Shown one piece after another: positions 59,781 to 64,000 of a stretch of DNA of 64,000 nucleotides. The position numbers were made by a program, and so were the translations under genes. How positions within the stretch are numbered: position 1 is the stretch's first letter; each line of letters begins with the position of its first letter. The stretch is taken from assembly GCA_029962745.1 (NCBI GenBank), contig CM057158.1:2639558-2703557 (forward strand), in the 5' to 3' direction. The notes beneath the pieces were generated by a model. The model had not been told where the DNA came from. It saw only the letters and a program-made list of their open reading frames with translations, and ran no database searches. The stretch is from Echinometra lucunter. Lineage: Eukaryota; Echinodermata; Echinoidea; Camarodonta; Echinometridae.

Positions 59781-62161
59781 TTTTACTTTGCATTTACAGA
59801 AGAAAGAAAAGAGGAATTTCGGGTTTTCATTGTAATGGCGATACGGTCAATTTGACTATCGTTCACCAACGCAAAAGGGTTTCATTTTTCAAATTAGTTT
59901 TTATTTTATCATACATACAAACATATTTCAATAATGATATGAATATATACTATAGGCTTGAGTTTTTCTCTCTTTTTTTTTTCTTACATTTTCCCCCTTT
60001 TTTAATAGCTGAAAAACAAAAGAAACAGAAGAGGATATATGGTATCATGCCAGGTTACTGAATCCTGTCAATTTTAAGACGGCTCCGTCCTGGCAAATCT
60101 GCTCGTGAAATGCACAAGCATGGTTATTGGGCCTTTTATATAGCACACAATCTTGAATTATAATTTGCATTTGTCTGTATTTCAGATCGTATAATATGCT
60201 CCGGATGAAGTGTAAATCAATTTAAATATTTTGAAGAAGTAATTTTTAGTACAGTAGTACATTTACAAGCATTCAGAGGGGGATCCCAACTAAAATGCTT
60301 ATGACATATACATGTATTACATGTAATAGATTGCTTTTAGGAAGACCTTACACTTTATATTTCAATGTATGGAAGATTTACCATTATATGTTGGTAAAAT
60401 TTCAATTTTACCTACATACAATTAAAAGGCAATATATATGGTTTGACAATTACAAGTTTATGGTACATTATTACGCAGTGCTATAGTAATGCTTTGGAGA
60501 ATGTGAACATCTCGCATTGGATTTGCCACTTACATGTATATGATGCCAAGTTTAGTATAAGAACAGTAAATATGAGAACAGTATAGACAAACACACTGAA
60601 TAAACAAATGATCACTGTCAAGCGCATCACTCCTAAAGACATAAACTTGTAAAATATAAAGTATTACCCAATATAAATCACTACCAAACAAGAAAACCAT
60701 GTACATTCCCACTAAAGACTTTCAAGCAAACTATGCACATTGGCCAACAAACATGTATATATGCAACAGGAAAACATCTACAGTATGGTTCATATGTACA
60801 TGTAACAACTAACAACACTGATTTGAAATTCTATACAATAATGCTACTACTTGTACTTATCAATCACCCTATATATGAACAGCTGTAGCAATTTTTTCCC
60901 CATGTCCCTAATTGGGTTGATATCAAAGTAATGTAACGGTCTGCAAGTGTGAACATAATTTAGTGAAAGACATACATACATACAAGACTACTTTCATTAT
61001 CTCTCAAATATTGACAAATGTGACTGGTGTGATAGTAGATATACATCTCAAAATACCCTCTCAATGTTAGTTGAACAATCAAGTCAGCTTATCATGAATT
61101 ATTCATAGAATGATAATCAATTAAGAAATAAGTGAGCACACACATTTTTGTCGGATAATGTTGCTGGTAAATTTTGCAACAAATTATGCATAATCTTAAG
61201 AACCAGTAAAGTATACATGTAGGTATACATCACTGGTGTAGGCACTTATATTTTATGACTGCTCTTTCTCTCCTCGCTTATGCGAAAAAATACTGAATGA
61301 AAATTAGTACTTGTGAAATAAGCATAACAGTAAACTGTGCTAATGCTAATGGTCATTTGCATGAGACTACAGCTGCAGTTGAATAAAAGTAATATACACA
61401 TACAAGTGTACCACATTAAACTTATTAATGCATACAAAAATAAAGATCTTTTATCCGGGTGACTCAAATTTGGTATAATTACCAGTCATATAACAAAGGA
61501 ATTGGCACCTTAAGTCCTCACAAGAGATAGATCCATTCTTCAGGTACAGTATCTGGCATACACATTGATATTATTGCACTACCTTTTTATTCTGCATTTT
61601 TTTGCACAATGAAGTAATTTATGTGAACTACTCTAAATTTTTGTCTTATTTTCATATGTTTGTTTTTATGGGTTTTTTTTCTTCACTTTTTATGTATTTT
61701 TAAAATCAAGTTTACAGTTTTTTTTCCAGATTTTTATTTTCATTTTGAATATTTTTTTGGTATATTTTCATGTTCTTAGGAATAGAATTTGCAATGAAGC
61801 TTCAATAGACAATCTACATTATATACAATAAATATCAGTCAGATATGACAAATGAGATGCACAGAAATAAGAAGATAAACAAAATGAAAATGATGAAAAC
61901 TCATTCTAGTCTTTTTTTTTTTTTCGTTTGTTGTTTTTGTTTTTTTAATGAGTGATCTGTCTAGCATGGAGTGAAGTTGCAAGAGGTCTCCGGCTCCTTT
62001 TATTATCCTAGGTATATGTACATTCCATTCCCATTCAGGGAGACTTTGACCCACTATTTTACAAACCCATAGCAGTAAAGTGTCTTCTTTCAGTGATCAC
62101 ACTTATGCATTGTTGGATGCTCATACCGTTGAGCAGGACTATAGCTACCCATGGTATGGAA

Positions 62162-62199
62162 GGCGTTAATTACTGGATATGGCGTTAATTACTGGATAT
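62162..62199. repeat. exact tandem duplication, 19 bp x 2
   Basis: GGCGTTAATTACTGGATAT occurs twice without spacer or mismatch. It lies in the AT-rich block and shows no relation to a larger element. Confidence 0.95.
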
Positions 62200-62556
62200 G
62201 CTGTTGATATTCAATCAGTTGCCCACATAAACTGGTGGCTCTTGTATAAAACCAATGGGAAACGAGAATTCAGTAGTCAATGGGTTAAAGTTTCAACAAG
62301 TCCTCATTTCATATATATATGTATATACAGTGTATGACAATCCTAACATATCTACATGTCAAAAATGCAAACTGAAACTGTTAAAAATAGACACATTGTG
62401 TACTTTCATGACATGACATCCATTTAGATATGCATCATATAATGAAACTGGTCTAATATATACAGTTCCCAATAGTGAAGTCTGCTGATTCACCTAAAAC
62501 ACTTTATATACATATTGTGACTGAAGGAAAATTATAGTAAAAACAAGCAAATATCA

Positions 62557-62925
62557 TGACAGAAATCTGTACAAGTATTCCTCTCTGAGGGTTTGTATAT
62601 AGCTAAACTTGTAGCTCTTTTTTTTTTCTTTCTTTCAGAGATAGTGTATATGTAAATTCTTTTAAGATAACATCATATAGCAAAATGGAGGTAGCTCATT
62701 CCAATGAGCTACCTCCATTTTGCTTTTAATTTCATGTCATCTTTATATACAGCAATGCAGTATATTACAAACTTTTCAGCATGCACAGAAAGGTTCATGC
62801 ATTTGCAATTTCAAATTTGAAATACATTGGTTATCTCACTTTTCATACAGATGTATGCCTTTCTGGCATAGAAATCTGTACAGGCAGCCCTTTCTCAGGG
62901 TTTGCATACAGCTAGCTACACAGCC
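62557..62925. repeat. diverged direct repeat of about 62 bp flanking a perfect hairpin
   Basis: GAAATCTGTACA, then CTGAGGGTTTG or CTCAGGGTTTG, then ATA/CAGCTA occur in the same order at about 62563-62618 and 62868-62925, roughly 306 bp apart. The perfect 22-bp inverted repeat at 62679-62724 lies between them. Confidence 0.7.
62679..62724. repeat. perfect 22-bp inverted repeat with 2-nt centre
   Basis: The left arm (62679-62700) starts AGCAAAATGGAGGTAGC and the right arm (62703-62724) is its exact complement, separated by CC. Partial complementarity continues outward (AAGATAACAT with ATGTCATCTT). The near-zero loop argues for a cruciform or insertion scar rather than an ordinary pre-miRNA. 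Confidence 0.9.
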
Positions 62926-64000
62926 TGCACTTCTCATACAGATCTATATCAGTATTTACACATTGTAAGTAACATACCCTTTATCAGTAATACATGTGTA
63001 TAGTTTATACATGTATATTCATATCAAACAATGATTTGATGCATGCACACTCGTCTTGAAACTTTTACATGTGAACAATTGATACTATGATAGAAAAAGA
63101 GCAGAGAATATTGTCGGTATATTGTTGCGAAGAGTAAACACAAATCGTTACATATATATTTTATGATGGTTATGTCCTGTATGCTTTTGTAATGGAAACA
63201 AAACACTGATGTACACTGTAAATGTAGTTACATAATTAAATACCAAAATACAAAATACAAATGAATACAGAGTCATGGCTAAGCTCATAGCCTTAAAAAA
63301 TATGAACAGATCTACAATGTAAATATTTGGTATACAGGCAAATAACGTATATGTGAAAATTACACTACTCCAATAATAAAAGTGTCATATAAACCAAGTA
63401 ATGACACAGGCCTACATTTCAAATTATTTCTTTTTTCTTTTTATGGTATGATGGTACAAGAAATATGTATGTATACACACATGTAAATATGAAACAATAA
63501 AAAATATATCAAGGTCTAAAGAAGTGGTGGGATAAACATTGATGTACATTTTACTCAGGAAAGAAAATCTTTAGAATCATTCAGTAACAAAATATTCAAA
63601 AAATATAATGTATATACATAAACTTATTAGATACTGTATGTAGTACTAAATTCATGTAACAGATCTCTGGATATGTTCATGATCATGCTTATTGCATTTC
63701 ATAGAATCTCTGAAAAGGCAGTCTTCAGTATGATGATTTTATATTTCGTTGGCAAGGCTATTTCAATTTAGGAGTGCTCATAACTTCATTAATACTGCAT
63801 TAAATGAGTAAAATGTAAATTGAGGCATATGAAAGAAGCATACTGTATTGTAAATGAATACCAGAAGCCTTTGTAGCCCTTTTATGCAGCATGTATTTTG
63901 AGAAATGTATATAAAAAAACCCCTATACATTGCATTGCAGAGTGCTAAAAGTCAAAGTAATTGCCAGTTTGTTCTGTTTCCCCTGTATTCCCCCATGTGA

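Larger units (their letters stand above)
58881..64000. other. AT-rich non-coding block
   Basis: I find no exon that I can support on either strand. The stretch is rich in TACATGTA and ATATATAC sequence and in T runs, and has several minus-strand AATAAA sites (for example around 59690). It could be a long intron or a long 3' UTR of a minus-strand gene that starts outside the window. Confidence 0.5.

Noticed and set aside
61839..62054. Minus-strand frame starting GQSLPEWEWNV as an exon
   Set aside because: The composition looks protein-like for about 35 residues, but no splice sites or family similarity support it and it runs into a T/A homopolymer.
1..64000. tRNA, rRNA or snRNA genes
   Set aside because: No cloverleaf with A and B boxes, rRNA-like block or snRNA-like Sm site with flanking stems was recognised on reading; a covariance-model scan would be decisive.

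Overview
The window is eukaryotic: every gene is split by GT-AG introns, and introns and intergenic DNA are AT-rich and packed with short DNA-transposon derivatives and foldback repeats. The protein set (a ciliary HYDIN, a metazoan NELF-C/D and a metazoan SmB) and the repeat style (G-terminated MITEs, tandem-repeat Helitron-like elements) suggest a marine invertebrate deuterostome, most likely an echinoderm such as a sea urchin. The species is an inference from pattern recognition, not from a search.

Layout. (1) 1-28015, + strand: the C-terminal 33 coding exons of HYDIN. Joined, they give 6915 nt, an uninterrupted 2304-codon frame plus stop; the N-terminal part lies upstream of the window. 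(2) 28600-46212, - strand: a complete NELFCD (TH1-like) gene of 15 coding exons, 588 residues, tail-to-tail with HYDIN. Its 5.6 kb first intron holds most of the larger repeats. (3) 46213-46537: a 325-bp divergent promoter shared by NELFCD and SNRPB. (4) 46538-about 55620, + strand: a complete SNRPB (SmB/B') gene of 7 coding exons, 203 residues. (5) 55620-64000: mostly repeats and AT-rich non-coding DNA. A candidate terminal exon and 3' UTR of an unidentified - strand gene lies at 57860-58880.

The three genes do not form one pathway. HYDIN is an axonemal central-pair protein. NELF-C/D controls promoter-proximal pausing of RNA polymerase II, and SmB is a core spliceosomal snRNP protein; the last two are housekeeping RNA-synthesis genes that plausibly share one bidirectional promoter.

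The most interesting non-genic content is the repeat collection: two inverted copies of a G-ended MITE (one with a clean 8-bp target duplication and a 64-bp G run), Helitron-like elements whose roughly 150-bp tandem units each carry a nuclear-receptor DR1 motif, a 459-bp foldback made of roughly 20-bp units, a TTAA-flanked piggyBac-like MITE, a nested 2.4-kb foldback composite, two 176-bp pogo-like MITEs, and a decayed duplicate of a NELFCD exon. I found no RNA gene, CRISPR array or clearly new protein system.
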